Assembly (NCBI RefSeq): GCF_000225345.1
Contig: NC_015977.1
Span: forward strand, 2,525,501 to 2,589,500
Origin: Roseburia hominis A2-183
Lineage (GTDB): Bacteria > Bacillota > Clostridia > Lachnospirales > Lachnospiraceae
DNA: 64,000 nt
Direction of reading: 5' to 3'
This document shows positions 52,132 to 60,737 of the stretch, piece by piece; the first letter of the stretch is position 1, and the number at the start of each line of letters is the position of its first letter. The position numbers were made by a program, and so were the translations under genes. The notes below the pieces were generated by a model. It saw only the letters and a program-made list of their open reading frames with translations. It was not told the DNA's origin and made no database searches.

Positions 52132-53375
52132 TCGCAATCCTCCCAATTTATAATTTTTCGTATATATGGGTCGGCACCATAACGTCCCTCAAGGTATCGT
52201 TTGCCATATGCTTCATCATTTCTTATCATGCTTCCATCTGTTTTTCGAAATGCTACAAGTGAATATAATTTTGATGCCCCATACGGATTCTTTGCACAAA
52301 ACCATATTTCATCTCTACGAAATACATCATGATTCATCGTCGTAATATCATGTGAAGTTAATAAGAGCTGTGCCCCATTTTTATTGCTTTCCGGATTTGT
52401 AAATAATTCTATTATATACCGCAGCAATTTCGGATGTAGTTTAGCATCAAGTTCATCAGCAATCATCAAATTTCCCTCTTCCAGACACCTGTTTATGGTT
52501 CCAAGACAGCTAAGCAGCTTTCTCGTACCGCTAGACTCTTCATCCAGACTGATCTCACACATTTTACCATTTTCCATTACATGTTTCGTATATACATCTT
52601 CTATGTTACCATCTATATCTTTTACAATGCGGATATCCTTAATTGCTATATCCATTTCTTCCAACATCTTAAATAACCATTTTCTTTTCTCTTTTGTTTT
52701 TGGTAATAATATTTTCTTCTCATTACGAGGGTTATCATAATTAAGCACTTTAATATCAAAGAACCAATTTACAACCGTATCAATACTTTCTATATCATAA
52801 TTAATAGCAATATGTGAAAGTAAGGGCATAGTATCATTTACTTTTTCAACCGCAATATCTTCTATTTCCTCACCCAGAATGCATTCCTCATCCGATCGTT
52901 CAAATATAAGCCGCACGTCATTTGTTCCCGCTTTTTGTGCATATAAATTTTCAGATATAATTCTATTCTTTATTATCGCGAGCTGATAGTGCCATTTACT
53001 GCCTTTTGCCAAAAACATAATGTCAAATTTTGTAGGTAAATCCTTGTACTCCGGAGAAAGCTTATAGTATATTTCTTTCGACCCTGTCGAAGATAACCTT
53101 CGTATAACATTTTCATACTTTTCCTCCTCATCGTGCAGTTTTGTCAGCACTATAACCCGCAATATAGTGTCTCTCAAAAAATTTAAAGCCTCCAATACTG
53201 TCGATTTACCACCTCCATTAGGTCCGTAAATAGCTATAACAGGCACAAGTCGCTCCCCGGCACTTTCATCAATCAGCAAACTGCTTTCATGCTCATTTAT
53301 TCTCTCCGCAGTAAAATCAAGCATTGCTTCTTTTGAAAATGCTTTATAATTTTCAAATGTAAATTGACATATCAT
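52128..53375 (-). CDS. rloA: RloA-like AAA/OLD-type ATPase
   Basis: 415-residue SMC/OLD-like ATPase: MICQFTFENYKAFSKEAMLDF at the N-terminus, Walker A YGPNGGGKSTVLEAL, a signature-like ESSGTRKLLSCLGTI, Walker B GNLMIADELDAKLHP and H-loop LLTSHDITTMNHD. It is the AAA_15/21 type found with RloB, AbiL and PARIS-like systems. As a sensor or clamp it would control its partner (inference). The promoter at 53424-53452 has TTGAAA-17-TAATAT. The sequence is more AT-rich than the chromosomal genes around it, suggesting transfer. Confidence 0.9.
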   Translation of the reverse strand: MICQFTFENYKAFSKEAMLDFTAERINEHESSLLIDESAGERLVPVIAIYGPNGGGKSTVLEALNFLRDTILRVIVLTKLHDEEEKYENVIRRLSSTGSKEIYYKLSPEYKDLPTKFDIMFLAKGSKWHYQLAIIKNRIISENLYAQKAGTNDVRLIFERSDEECILGEEIEDIAVEKVNDTMPLLSHIAINYDIESIDTVVNWFFDIKVLNYDNPRNEKKILLPKTKEKRKWLFKMLEEMDIAIKDIRIVKDIDGNIEDVYTKHVMENGKMCEISLDEESSGTRKLLSCLGTINRCLEEGNLMIADELDAKLHPKLLRYIIELFTNPESNKNGAQLLLTSHDITTMNHDVFRRDEIWFCAKNPYGASKLYSLVAFRKTDGSMIRNDEAYGKRYLEGRYGADPYIRKIINWEDCE

Positions 53376-53423
53376 AAAATATCTCTCCTTCGATTTTTTC
53401 TCTTCAATTTCATATAATATATT

Positions 53424-53452
53424 ATATTATCACCATTTCCCCCTATTTTCAA
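53424..53452 (-). promoter_or_regulatory. Promoter of the rloA-rloB pair
   Basis: TTGAAA (53452-53447), a 17-base spacer and TAATAT (53429-53424) on the minus strand, overlapping an AT-rich palindromic tract that also contains TATAAT. Confidence 0.45.
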
Positions 53453-53519
53453 TGCGCATCAGGTGATTTTTTCTCGCAATTTTAGTATCATATAAAATAA
53501 TATTTTCCATTTAGATAAA

Positions 53520-53546
53520 CAGCGCGGACAAACTTTGCCCGCGCTG
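53520..53546 (-). terminator. Weak terminator downstream of the deacetylase gene
   Basis: Stem CAGCGCGG/CCGCGCTG on the minus strand, followed by TTTATCT, just after the deacetylase stop. Confidence 0.5.
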
Positions 53547-53558
53547 CACTTTCGCGTC

Positions 53559-54281
53559 TCACTCCAGCAGAATCTCCTCCACCGTCACAAATGTATACCC
53601 CTGCGTCTTCAATTCATCGATGATCTTAAACGCGGCCAGCACGGACGACTCCGACGCATCATGAAGCAGAATAATATCATTCTCCTCGACATCCCCCAGC
53701 ACGCGCTGCGCAATGACCGATGAGTTGCTCGTCGCCCAGTCTTTCGGATCGACATCCCAGAGTACCTCAATCATTGTCGTCTCATAATCCAGATTCGGTT
53801 TCCAGCACCCGAACGGCGGCCGGATATACTCCGGGAACTCACCGATAATTGCATGAATCGCCGCGTTCGTCTTATCCACCTGCTCGATCGCCGCTGCATC
53901 GGTCAGATTGCTCAGATTGACATGTTCATAGGAGTGTGTCCCGATCAGATGTCCGCCCTCATGGATTTTCTTCACGATCTCCGGATACTGCTCCACTTCT
54001 TTTCCCAACAGAAAAAACGTGGCGTTCACACCACGTTCCTTCAGCCCCGAAAGAAGCATCTCCGTATAGTCCGGATTAGGTCCGTCGTCGAATGTAATTG
54101 CCACTTTTTTTACCGATTCATTCATCGCCATCGTCTCCCTGACCTCTGTTGGCGCACGCAGGGATACCTGCATGCAAAAAGCTACACAACACCCCGCCGC
54201 CATACATGCCATTCCTGCTGTCACCCAGATCAGTCTGCCTCTTTTCTTTTTATTATAAAACCAGCTTCCTGCTATCCGCAC
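53559..54281 (-). CDS. Polysaccharide deacetylase (NodB fold)
   Basis: 240 residues with an N-terminal membrane anchor (LIWVTAGMACMAAGCCVAFCM). The NodB domain has AITFDDGPNPDYTEMLLSGL (catalytic Asp and metal Asp), THSYEHVNLSNLT (metal His pair), RPPFGCWKP and WDVDPKDW, and ends DIILLHDASES. It is predicted to remove N- or O-acetyl groups from peptidoglycan or another surface glycan outside the membrane. It starts with GTG at 54281 and has a poor ribosome site. Confidence 0.92.
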   Translation of the reverse strand: MRIAGSWFYNKKKRGRLIWVTAGMACMAAGCCVAFCMQVSLRAPTEVRETMAMNESVKKVAITFDDGPNPDYTEMLLSGLKERGVNATFFLLGKEVEQYPEIVKKIHEGGHLIGTHSYEHVNLSNLTDAAAIEQVDKTNAAIHAIIGEFPEYIRPPFGCWKPNLDYETTMIEVLWDVDPKDWATSNSSVIAQRVLGDVEENDIILLHDASESSVLAAFKIIDELKTQGYTFVTVEEILLE

Positions 54282-54360
54282 TTCTACTCTGACCTTTATG
54301 CTCTGTCACTTAGAGTATATTCCGAAAAGCGCGATGCTATCACTTCATTGCCGAAAACAC

Positions 54361-55422
54361 TCACATAAACTGATTGCCGCCCGGCTCCTGAACGTCATAG
54401 TAATCTCTGAAATAATCGTAGGGATCATTATAGTAATCGTAGCCGCCACTGCCATCACCGTCATACCATCCGTCGTTTCCGCCACCGTCATACCATCCGT
54501 CGTTTCCGCCGTCGTCATACCATCCGTCGTTTCCGCCGCCATCATAACTGCCATTTCCATCGCCGTCGTACCATGCATCACTTCCATCGCTGTCATAGCT
54601 GTCATCATACTGATCGTATAGGAGATCTTCGTATGTAATCCCCGCATTTGTCATTCCGAACCACATGGCAAGATATAAAACGACAGAAAGCACCATTGAG
54701 ATCGCCGCTGTGATGATTCCACCGATTGCAAGACCATGCTCCTTATTTTTCGTGATCTGAATGATTCCGAAAATAATCGCCAGAATTCCCGTCACCCAGT
54801 TGATGCAGGTACAAAACAGCAGCACAGACACGATTCCAAGTATGAGCGATGCAATGCCATATCCTCTGCCGTCCCCTTTCTGTTTCTGCTGCGGCATTCC
54901 CGGATTTACTCCTTCCGGCGCCACGGCAGCCCGCTCAAACGCCAGACGCGGCGCGCCGTTTGCCAGATGAATCACCCCGCAGTACACAAATCCGTTTTTT
55001 TGCAGAAGATGCTGCATAATGCGGTTGTCCTGATGCGTGTCAGCCCTAAGACTGCTGCAGCCATGCATTTTTGCCTGCTCGGCACACCAGGAAAAGCAGA
55101 TTCCCGCCACGCCGCGGAGCCGTCCGGCGGATGCCAGCCGGTGCACGGTTCCATAACTTCCATTCGTGCGCCACATCCCCTGCCCAATCTGCCGGTAGGT
55201 CGGATCCTCCCCTTCTATATAGGAAAACACAGCCTCAATCACGCCATCCCTGTCAACTACATAACTGACTCCGCGTGCGATGTCCTCCTCAATCAACGCT
55301 CTGGACGGATACCCCTCCACCCACTGGTTGGGGTTGCCGGACGCGTGCATATACTGCACCGCCCTCGCATATATCTGCATGATCTGTTCCAGATCCTGTA
55401 TGGCTGCTCTGCGAATCATCAT
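54361..55422 (-). CDS. GNAT acetyltransferase fused to DUF4190 membrane domain and GGNDGWYD repeats
   Basis: 353 residues with three parts. Residues 1-165 are a GNAT-like fold (MMIRRAAIQDLEQIMQIYARA; LASAGRLRGVAGICFSWCAEQA; HQDNRIMQHLLQKNGFVYCG). Residues 185-260 are a DUF4190-type pair of membrane helices (GIASLILGIVSVLLFCTC; ILAIIFGIIQI; AIGGIITAAISMVLSVVLYL). The tail is acidic and aromatic with 9-residue repeats around GGNDGWYDG. The domains are normally separate. The gene start overlaps the C_GCAxxG_C_C gene by 4 bases. Substrate unknown; the membrane link to an acetyltransferase is unusual. Confidence 0.87.
   Translation of the reverse strand: MMIRRAAIQDLEQIMQIYARAVQYMHASGNPNQWVEGYPSRALIEEDIARGVSYVVDRDGVIEAVFSYIEGEDPTYRQIGQGMWRTNGSYGTVHRLASAGRLRGVAGICFSWCAEQAKMHGCSSLRADTHQDNRIMQHLLQKNGFVYCGVIHLANGAPRLAFERAAVAPEGVNPGMPQQKQKGDGRGYGIASLILGIVSVLLFCTCINWVTGILAIIFGIIQITKNKEHGLAIGGIITAAISMVLSVVLYLAMWFGMTNAGITYEDLLYDQYDDSYDSDGSDAWYDGDGNGSYDGGGNDGWYDDGGNDGWYDGGGNDGWYDGDGSGGYDYYNDPYDYFRDYYDVQEPGGNQFM
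54457..54537 (-). repeat. 27-bp tandem repeat encoding GGNDGWYDG units
   Basis: Three near-identical 27-base units start close to 54457, 54484 and 54511. Copies may vary in number between strains. Confidence 0.8.
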
Positions 55423-55901
55423 CTGACTGTTCCTCTCTTTTCTAACCTCTCATCCACCGGATGTTCTGCAATATACTTTTCCAATATCTCAGCGGCATCC
55501 CCGACAAGTTCCTTGCAGGGGCGCTTTTTATAATACTCGGCAGTCCGTTCCTTCGGTGTCGGTTCTTCCCGCTTTACCGATAAACCAAGCAGTTCCCGAC
55601 AGACAATCGAACCGTTTTTTTCCTCAAACGCCTTCGCCAGTTCCTGGATTCTCGCATAGTGTGCCGCTTTTTCCTCCCGGGCGCCCGGGTCGTCATAGCC
55701 GTATAATATGCCCACCGTAAGAAACATCCCGCTGACCGCTCCGCACACCTCGCGCAGTCTTCCCATTCCGCCGCCGAAAGACGAGCTGAGTGCCGCCGCC
55801 GTGTGCGTATCCATTCCATGTAAATCCGAAAACGCCAGAAATACCGACTGCGCACAATTATATCCTTCTTCAAACAGTGCCATCGCACGCTCTCTTCTCA
55901 T
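55419..55901 (-). CDS. C_GCAxxG_C_C family protein
   Basis: 160 residues. The signature is clear: EEGYNCAQSVFLAFSDLHG, then SSSFGGGMGRLREVCGAVSGMFLTVGILYG, and later cysteines in SIVCRELLG and RPCKELVGDAAEIL. The conserved Cys pattern suggests a redox or metal-binding function, but the family has no established role. It lies directly upstream of the GNAT-DUF4190 gene with coupled translation. Confidence 0.92.
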   Translation of the reverse strand: MRRERAMALFEEGYNCAQSVFLAFSDLHGMDTHTAAALSSSFGGGMGRLREVCGAVSGMFLTVGILYGYDDPGAREEKAAHYARIQELAKAFEEKNGSIVCRELLGLSVKREEPTPKERTAEYYKKRPCKELVGDAAEILEKYIAEHPVDERLEKRGTVR

Positions 55902-55970
55902 CCCATTCCCTGCCTCACATTTCTTTCAGAATACCTTAACTATATAACTTTTCCTACATTTTCTCAACGA

Positions 55971-55982
55971 TTATGTTATAAT
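55971..55982 (+). promoter_or_regulatory. Extended -10 promoter of pncB
   Basis: TGTTATAAT (extended -10, TATAAT at 55977-55982), with CTACAT 17 bases upstream as a weak -35. Confidence 0.55.
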
Positions 55983-56032
55983 AGTTCCAATCTCAAAACA
56001 GGAAAGGAGCGGAACTTTGGTTCCAGACACAC

Positions 56033-57487
56033 ATGAGTACATTGAACCTTACCCTGCTCACAGATCTCTATGAGCTGACCATGATGCAGGGATATTTTAA
56101 AAATCATAATCAGGATGTTGTCGTCTTTGACGCCTTCTACCGCAACAATCCCTGCGACGGCGGTTATTCCGTCTGCGCAGGTTTAGCGCAGGTCATCGAC
56201 TACATCGAGAATCTGCATTTTGACGCGGACGACATCAACTATCTGCGCAGTCTGAAAATATTTGACGAAGATTTTCTGGAATACCTGAGCAATTTCAAAT
56301 TTTCCGGCGACATCTACGCCGTCCCGGAAGGCAGCCTGATCTTCCCGAGAGAACCTCTGGTAAAAGTTGTCGCTCCCATCATGGAGGCACAGTTAATCGA
56401 GACTGCCATCTTAAATATCGTCAACCACCAGTGTCTGATCGCGACCAAGGCCGCCCGCGTCTGTTACGCGGCCAAGGGCGATAATGTCATGGAGTTTGGT
56501 TTACGGCGCGCACAAGGTCCGGATTCCGGTACCTACGGTGCCAGAGCTGCCGTAATCGGCGGCTGCAACGGCACTTCCAATGTTCTCGCCGGTCAGATGT
56601 TCCATGTGCCGGTACTCGGCACACATGCCCACAGCTGGATCATGAGTTTTCCGGATGAGTACACGGCTTTCCGCAAATATGCTGAGCTCTACCCGTCCGC
56701 ATGTATTCTGCTCGTGGATACCTACGACACGTTAAAATCCGGTATTCCGAATGCCATCCGTGTCTTCACCGAGATGCGCGATGCCGGTATTCCGCTGACT
56801 TATTACGGAATCCGCATGGACAGCGGCGACCTTGCCTACCTCTCCAAGCAGGTGCGCAAAATGTTAGATGAAGCCGGTTTTCCGGACGCCGTGATCTCCG
56901 CTTCCAACGACCTTGACGAATACCTGATCGAAAGCTTAAAATTGCAGGGCGCAACCATCAGCTCCTGGGGTGTCGGCACAAATCTGATTACCTCGAAAGA
57001 CAACCCTGCCTTCGGCGGTGTTTACAAGCTTGCCGCCATCCGCACTGCAGACGGAAGTTTCCAGCCGAAGATCAAGTTATCTGAGAATGTAGAAAAAGTC
57101 ACAAATCCCGGCAACAAGACATTTTACCGCGTCTATGACAAAAAGACCGGCAAGATCAAGGCCGATCTCATCTGCCTGTACGATGAGACATTCGACGAGA
57201 GCGAAGACTTAAAGCTGTTTGATCCGAACGCTCCCTGGAAAAAGACGAGACTTCCGGGCGGAAGCTACACTCTGCGCGAGATGCTGATTCCAGTAATAAA
57301 GAACGGAAAAACTGTCTACACTTCCCCGAGCGTCATGGAGATCCGTGAAATCTGTAACCATGAAAAAGACACCATCTGGGATGAGACCAAGCGTTTCGTC
57401 AACCCGCAGGAGATCTATGTCGATCTGTCCCAGAAGCTCTACGATATGAAAACAGCCCTCTTAAACGAGATGAGTATGGATTCTTAA
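56033..57487 (+). CDS. pncB: Nicotinate phosphoribosyltransferase
   Basis: 484 residues, making nicotinate mononucleotide from nicotinate and PRPP in NAD salvage. MSTLNLTLLTDLYELTMMQGYF is the family start. EFGLRRAQGPDSG, GTHAHSWIMSFPDEY (with the autophosphorylated His), YGIRMDSGDLAYLSKQ and GVGTNLITSKDNPAFGGVYKL are diagnostic. The ribosome site AAAGGAG is about 25 bases before the ATG; a small hairpin GGAAC/GTTCC lies between them and would bring the two closer. Monocistronic, followed by the palindromic element. Confidence 0.95.
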   Translation: MSTLNLTLLTDLYELTMMQGYFKNHNQDVVVFDAFYRNNPCDGGYSVCAGLAQVIDYIENLHFDADDINYLRSLKIFDEDFLEYLSNFKFSGDIYAVPEGSLIFPREPLVKVVAPIMEAQLIETAILNIVNHQCLIATKAARVCYAAKGDNVMEFGLRRAQGPDSGTYGARAAVIGGCNGTSNVLAGQMFHVPVLGTHAHSWIMSFPDEYTAFRKYAELYPSACILLVDTYDTLKSGIPNAIRVFTEMRDAGIPLTYYGIRMDSGDLAYLSKQVRKMLDEAGFPDAVISASNDLDEYLIESLKLQGATISSWGVGTNLITSKDNPAFGGVYKLAAIRTADGSFQPKIKLSENVEKVTNPGNKTFYRVYDKKTGKIKADLICLYDETFDESEDLKLFDPNAPWKKTRLPGGSYTLREMLIPVIKNGKTVYTSPSVMEIREICNHEKDTIWDETKRFVNPQEIYVDLSQKLYDMKTALLNEMSMDS

Positions 57488-58092
57488 TCGCAGGGAATCC
57501 CTGCTCTGTATCTGGAAGAGTATATTTCATTCAATGCGTGTGCATAAAGTTCCAGAATGTAACCGGCAGCAACATTCTTTGAAGCAAAATTCGAGTGTTT
57601 CTTCCATGCCGCGTCCGGTATCCAATTCTGTGTCTTTGCCACGCTTTGACAATCCACAGGGCGTGTCCGACAACCCGCAGACAATGAGCGGACTTTTTAG
57701 TGGCGCTAATGCCACTTCTTCACAGACAATATAAAACCGCGCGAACCGAAACTCGTTGGCATCTGCTATTGAAAATAATGCAGATGCCAATTCAAACATC
57801 GGCTTCGCGCGGTTATGTTTTGTTCGACATAAAGGTGGCATTTATGCCAGCTGTTGTCTGGGGCGAATAAGCGCCACACAAAAGTCCTAAAATTGTCTGC
57901 CGGCTTGCGGACACATCCTGCGGAGTGCTCAAAGCTTGGAAAGACACGGATCATCAAAGATGCCGGACGCGGTGTGGTTAGAAATACCGGATTTTGCGCT
58001 TAGAATGTTGCTGCCGGTTACATCTGGAACTTTAAGATCATGTATTTCCTCAAAAATCTCTCCCGGACACAGAGCAGGGATTCCCGCTAGTT
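57488..58092. repeat. Large palindromic repeat element, copy 2 (two inverted arms around a hairpin)
   Basis: The left part (from GCAGGGAATCCCTGCTCTG at 57489) reads, with divergence, as the reverse complement of the right part ending at 58092. The palindrome centres near 57776-57790. Matching blocks include AAAGTTCCAGAATGTAACCG (left) and its inverse near 58010-58033. The centre holds a hairpin with outer stem AACCGCGCGAA/TTCGCGCGGTT and inner TTGGCATCTGC/GCAGATGCCAA (about 57733-57820). Small side hairpins lie in the arms. It fills the gap between pncB and the convergent glycosyltransferase gene; the right edge overlaps the latter's stop codon. No coding gene is supported here. Confidence 0.85.
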
Positions 58093-59100
58093 GAAGCCGA
58101 CCACCTTCTGTGAAAGCTTATATGCCGCAACGGAGATCTTTCTTCCGCCTTTTCCCGGCAGATTCATCGTATTGCCGAGGATTCCAGCCCGCAGATGATG
58201 GAACAGGCGGATATCTTTTTCTCTAATATATTTCCAGAGTTCTCTCTTCTTCTCCAGATTCTCCTCCGTGCCGGAGCGGATCAGCATGATCGTCGAGATG
58301 ACTGTGATGATCTCCAGGTAGTTGAACATATAATGTCTGAGCTTCCGGTTCGGAATTTTCCACAGGTCAAACGCATCGACCATAATCTTATTCACACGGA
58401 TCTGCTGATCAATGCGGGAAATCATCACTCTCTCATTGACGGACTGATCGTCTCTTCCGATAAAATACCGGTAAAAATCCACATCCATATAATAGAGCGT
58501 CCGCACACTCGGAAGCGGCTTGTATACATAGATGTTATCCACATAGAAGGTGTGCTTCGGCAGTTCCAGTCCACACTCCACCAGAAGCTTCGTGCGGTAG
58601 ATCACGGAATGCATGAGAATATACTGTCCCTTGTGAAAATGTCCGGCTTCCTTCCAGGTAAATATCCGGTCTTTCGGAAGATTGGAGCAGCGCATGACCT
58701 TCTTATGCTTCACTCCCTCTTTCTCATATACATAATTAGCAATAAACATATCCAGCACTCTGTCACCGCCGGAAATCTCCCGTAACTTATCCAGAATCTT
58801 GCGGTAAGCATCCAGATCCACCCAGTCATCACTGTCCACTACCTTAAAATAAAGCCCGGTGGCATTGCGGATACCCGCATTGACCGCCTCGCCGTGGCCG
58901 CCGTTCTCCTGATGAATCGCCCGGATAATCCCCGGATACTTTTTCTCATACGCATCCGCAATCTCTGCCGTGCGGTCATGCGATCCGTCATCCACGATCA
59001 AAATCTCCACATCATCCCCGCCCGGAAGCAGCGACTCGATACACTTTTCCATATATGCTTCCGAATTGTAGCACGGAATCGCAAATGTCAACAATTTCAT
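58087..59100 (-). CDS. Glycosyltransferase family 2
   Basis: 337 residues. GT-A fold N-terminus: LTFAIPCYNSEAYMEKCIESLL, then ILIVDDGSHDRTAEIADAYE, and the metal-binding DxD-like VDSDDWVDLDAYRKIL. The C-terminal part (FYRYFIGRDDQSVNERVMIS, AFDLWKIPNRKLRHYMFNYL) resembles poly-sugar surface glycan transferases of Lachnospiraceae. It ends in VGFN, with the stop just inside the repeat edge. It faces the same direction as glf, 74 bases downstream of it, and may extend a galactofuranose-containing glycan (inference). Confidence 0.92.
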   Translation of the reverse strand: MKLLTFAIPCYNSEAYMEKCIESLLPGGDDVEILIVDDGSHDRTAEIADAYEKKYPGIIRAIHQENGGHGEAVNAGIRNATGLYFKVVDSDDWVDLDAYRKILDKLREISGGDRVLDMFIANYVYEKEGVKHKKVMRCSNLPKDRIFTWKEAGHFHKGQYILMHSVIYRTKLLVECGLELPKHTFYVDNIYVYKPLPSVRTLYYMDVDFYRYFIGRDDQSVNERVMISRIDQQIRVNKIMVDAFDLWKIPNRKLRHYMFNYLEIITVISTIMLIRSGTEENLEKKRELWKYIREKDIRLFHHLRAGILGNTMNLPGKGGRKISVAAYKLSQKVVGFN

Positions 59101-59174
59101 TTTCTAATCTCTCCTTTATTTCCGTAAAAGAAAACCCGGCTTTCTTCCCAAAAGGCAGATTTTCCGTCACACTC

Positions 59175-60317
59175 TTACAATCTGTCTGCCAGTTCCATGG
59201 CGCGCTTCACCATCGCGTCGATGTTGTAATAGCGGTACTCCGCCAGCCGTCCGAGCAGATGAAAATGCTCCATGCCAGCCGTGAGTGCCCGGTATTTTTC
59301 GTACAGCGCCTGATTTTCCTCATTCAAAATCGCATAGTACGGAATCTCTCCCTCTGCTCCCGTATACGCAAACGGATACTCCTTCACGATCGTGGTGCCG
59401 TCCGTATCCCTCTGCCCGGTCAAAAACTTGAATTCCGTGATACGGGTAAAATCCTCGCTCACCGTGTAGTTGACCACACTGTGTCCCTGGTAAGACGCCC
59501 CGTCGTAATGCTCAAACCGGAAATCCAGCGAGCGGTACGGCAGTCTTCCATACCTGCATGCAAACAATTCATCCAGCGCGCCGGTGTAGATCACGTCGCC
59601 GTCGAATTTTTCGCCGTCAAAATAAATCTCATTGTCCGCAAAGCGCATGCGGCTTAAGCAGTCCGTGCCGCACTCCACCGTGATCCCCGGATGGGAAAGC
59701 ATCTTCTCAAACATTTCTGTAAATCCGTTCGCCGGCACTCCCTGGTACTTATCCTGAAAATAGCGGTTATCATAGGAGATTAACACCGGGACGCGCCCTG
59801 TGACCTCCGGGCTGATCTCCTCCGGCTTCTGACCCCACTGCTTCATCGTGTAATATAAAAATACATTCTCATACACATACTGTGCAATCTCGCGGATATC
59901 CGCATCCTCGTTCTCGCGCAGCTTCATGATCGGCACACGCGAACCCTCGCCGTAGGTTTCGATCAGCTTTTGCTCCAGCCGGTCGGCTTTCTCCTTCCCG
60001 TATACCATATGTAACGTATTTAAGTTAAACGGCACCGGAATCAGCTGATCCCCGACCTTTGCGACCACCTCGTGCCCGAACAGGTACCAGTCCGTAAAAC
60101 GCGATAAATATGCAAACACTTCCTCCAGACCTGTGTGAAAAATATGCGGTCCGTAATTATGAATTAAAATGCCGTGGGCATCTTTCTCATCGTAACAGTT
60201 TCCCCCGATATGCGGTCGGCGTTCCATGACAAGGACACGCTTTCCTTTTTCCTCTGCCAGCTTTCGCGCTGCCACCGCTCCGGCAATTCCGGCTCCAATG
60301 ACAATACAATCGTACAT
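59175..60317 (-). CDS. glf: UDP-galactopyranose mutase
   Basis: 380-residue flavoenzyme converting UDP-galactopyranose to UDP-galactofuranose, the precursor of galactofuranose in surface glycans. MYDCIVIGAGIAGAVAARKL is the dinucleotide-binding motif, then ERRPHIGGNCYDEKD, NYGPHIFHTG, YTMKQWGQKPEEI and VPANGFTEMFEKMLSHPG. The FAD-linked C-terminal segment (RDTDGTTIVKEYPF) is present. I use ATG 60317 with GGAGGA upstream; the frame opens at 60398. Probably co-transcribed with the GT2 gene. Confidence 0.95.
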   Translation of the reverse strand: MYDCIVIGAGIAGAVAARKLAEEKGKRVLVMERRPHIGGNCYDEKDAHGILIHNYGPHIFHTGLEEVFAYLSRFTDWYLFGHEVVAKVGDQLIPVPFNLNTLHMVYGKEKADRLEQKLIETYGEGSRVPIMKLRENEDADIREIAQYVYENVFLYYTMKQWGQKPEEISPEVTGRVPVLISYDNRYFQDKYQGVPANGFTEMFEKMLSHPGITVECGTDCLSRMRFADNEIYFDGEKFDGDVIYTGALDELFACRYGRLPYRSLDFRFEHYDGASYQGHSVVNYTVSEDFTRITEFKFLTGQRDTDGTTIVKEYPFAYTGAEGEIPYYAILNEENQALYEKYRALTAGMEHFHLLGRLAEYRYYNIDAMVKRAMELADRL

Positions 60318-60573
60318 GTCTCCTCCGTTCTGCGGTACTGCCCGCATTGTCTTAACATTGACCTGTTTCATTATACAGGATTTTCCACAGTACGCCAATT
60401 TATTTTTTCCTTAAGGTTTTCAAAATATCCACTGAAAAATGTCCACTTCCTTCATTTGTTCATATTTTATTTACAAAATACTAATAAACTTGGCATACGC
60501 TGGTCATATTTCCATTTTATAGTATAGATAAAGTTAAGACAGCAAGTTAAATTTTTCATAGAACTTTTTCATT

Positions 60574-60618
60574 CCTGACAAGTGCTTGTCAGGTCACCTT
60601 GCTTAGAAATAGGCAAGG
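60574..60618. other. Pair of stem-loops in the glf-mutY gap
   Basis: CCTGACAAG-TG-CTTGTCAGG (perfect 9-bp stem, 60574-60593) is followed by CCTTGC/GCAAGG (60597-60618). A third short stem AGTGAA/TTCACT follows near 60634-60652. No coding sequence was found in the whole 60318-60737 gap. It might be a small RNA on the plus strand ending at the terminator at 60681, but no convincing promoter was seen. Confidence 0.35.
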
Positions 60619-60680
60619 TTCCTCCCAGCAGATAGTGAATTTATTTCACTTTCCATACACACAATCTTTTTCATATGAAA

Positions 60681-60712
60681 AGCCGGTGCAATGCACCGGC
60701 TCCCTCTTTTTT
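60681..60712. terminator. Terminator of mutY, possibly bidirectional
   Basis: GCCGGTGC/GCACCGGC with loop AAT has TTTT directly after it on the minus strand (mutY side) and TTTTTT a few bases after it on the plus strand. Confidence 0.75.
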
Positions 60713-60737
60713 ACAAACTTTTTTATCTTTCTTGATC

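Noticed and set aside
54457..54537. Short direct repeats as a CRISPR array
   Set aside because: Units are contiguous 27-base coding repeats without spacers.
54345..54647. Minus-strand Met/Thr-rich open frame
   Set aside because: It is another frame of the 27-base repeat tract in the GNAT-DUF4190 gene.
57527..57841. Minus-strand open frame of 104 codons in the palindromic element
   Set aside because: It is explained by the palindrome; the similar peptide in copy 1 is in the same repeat, and no start signal is seen.
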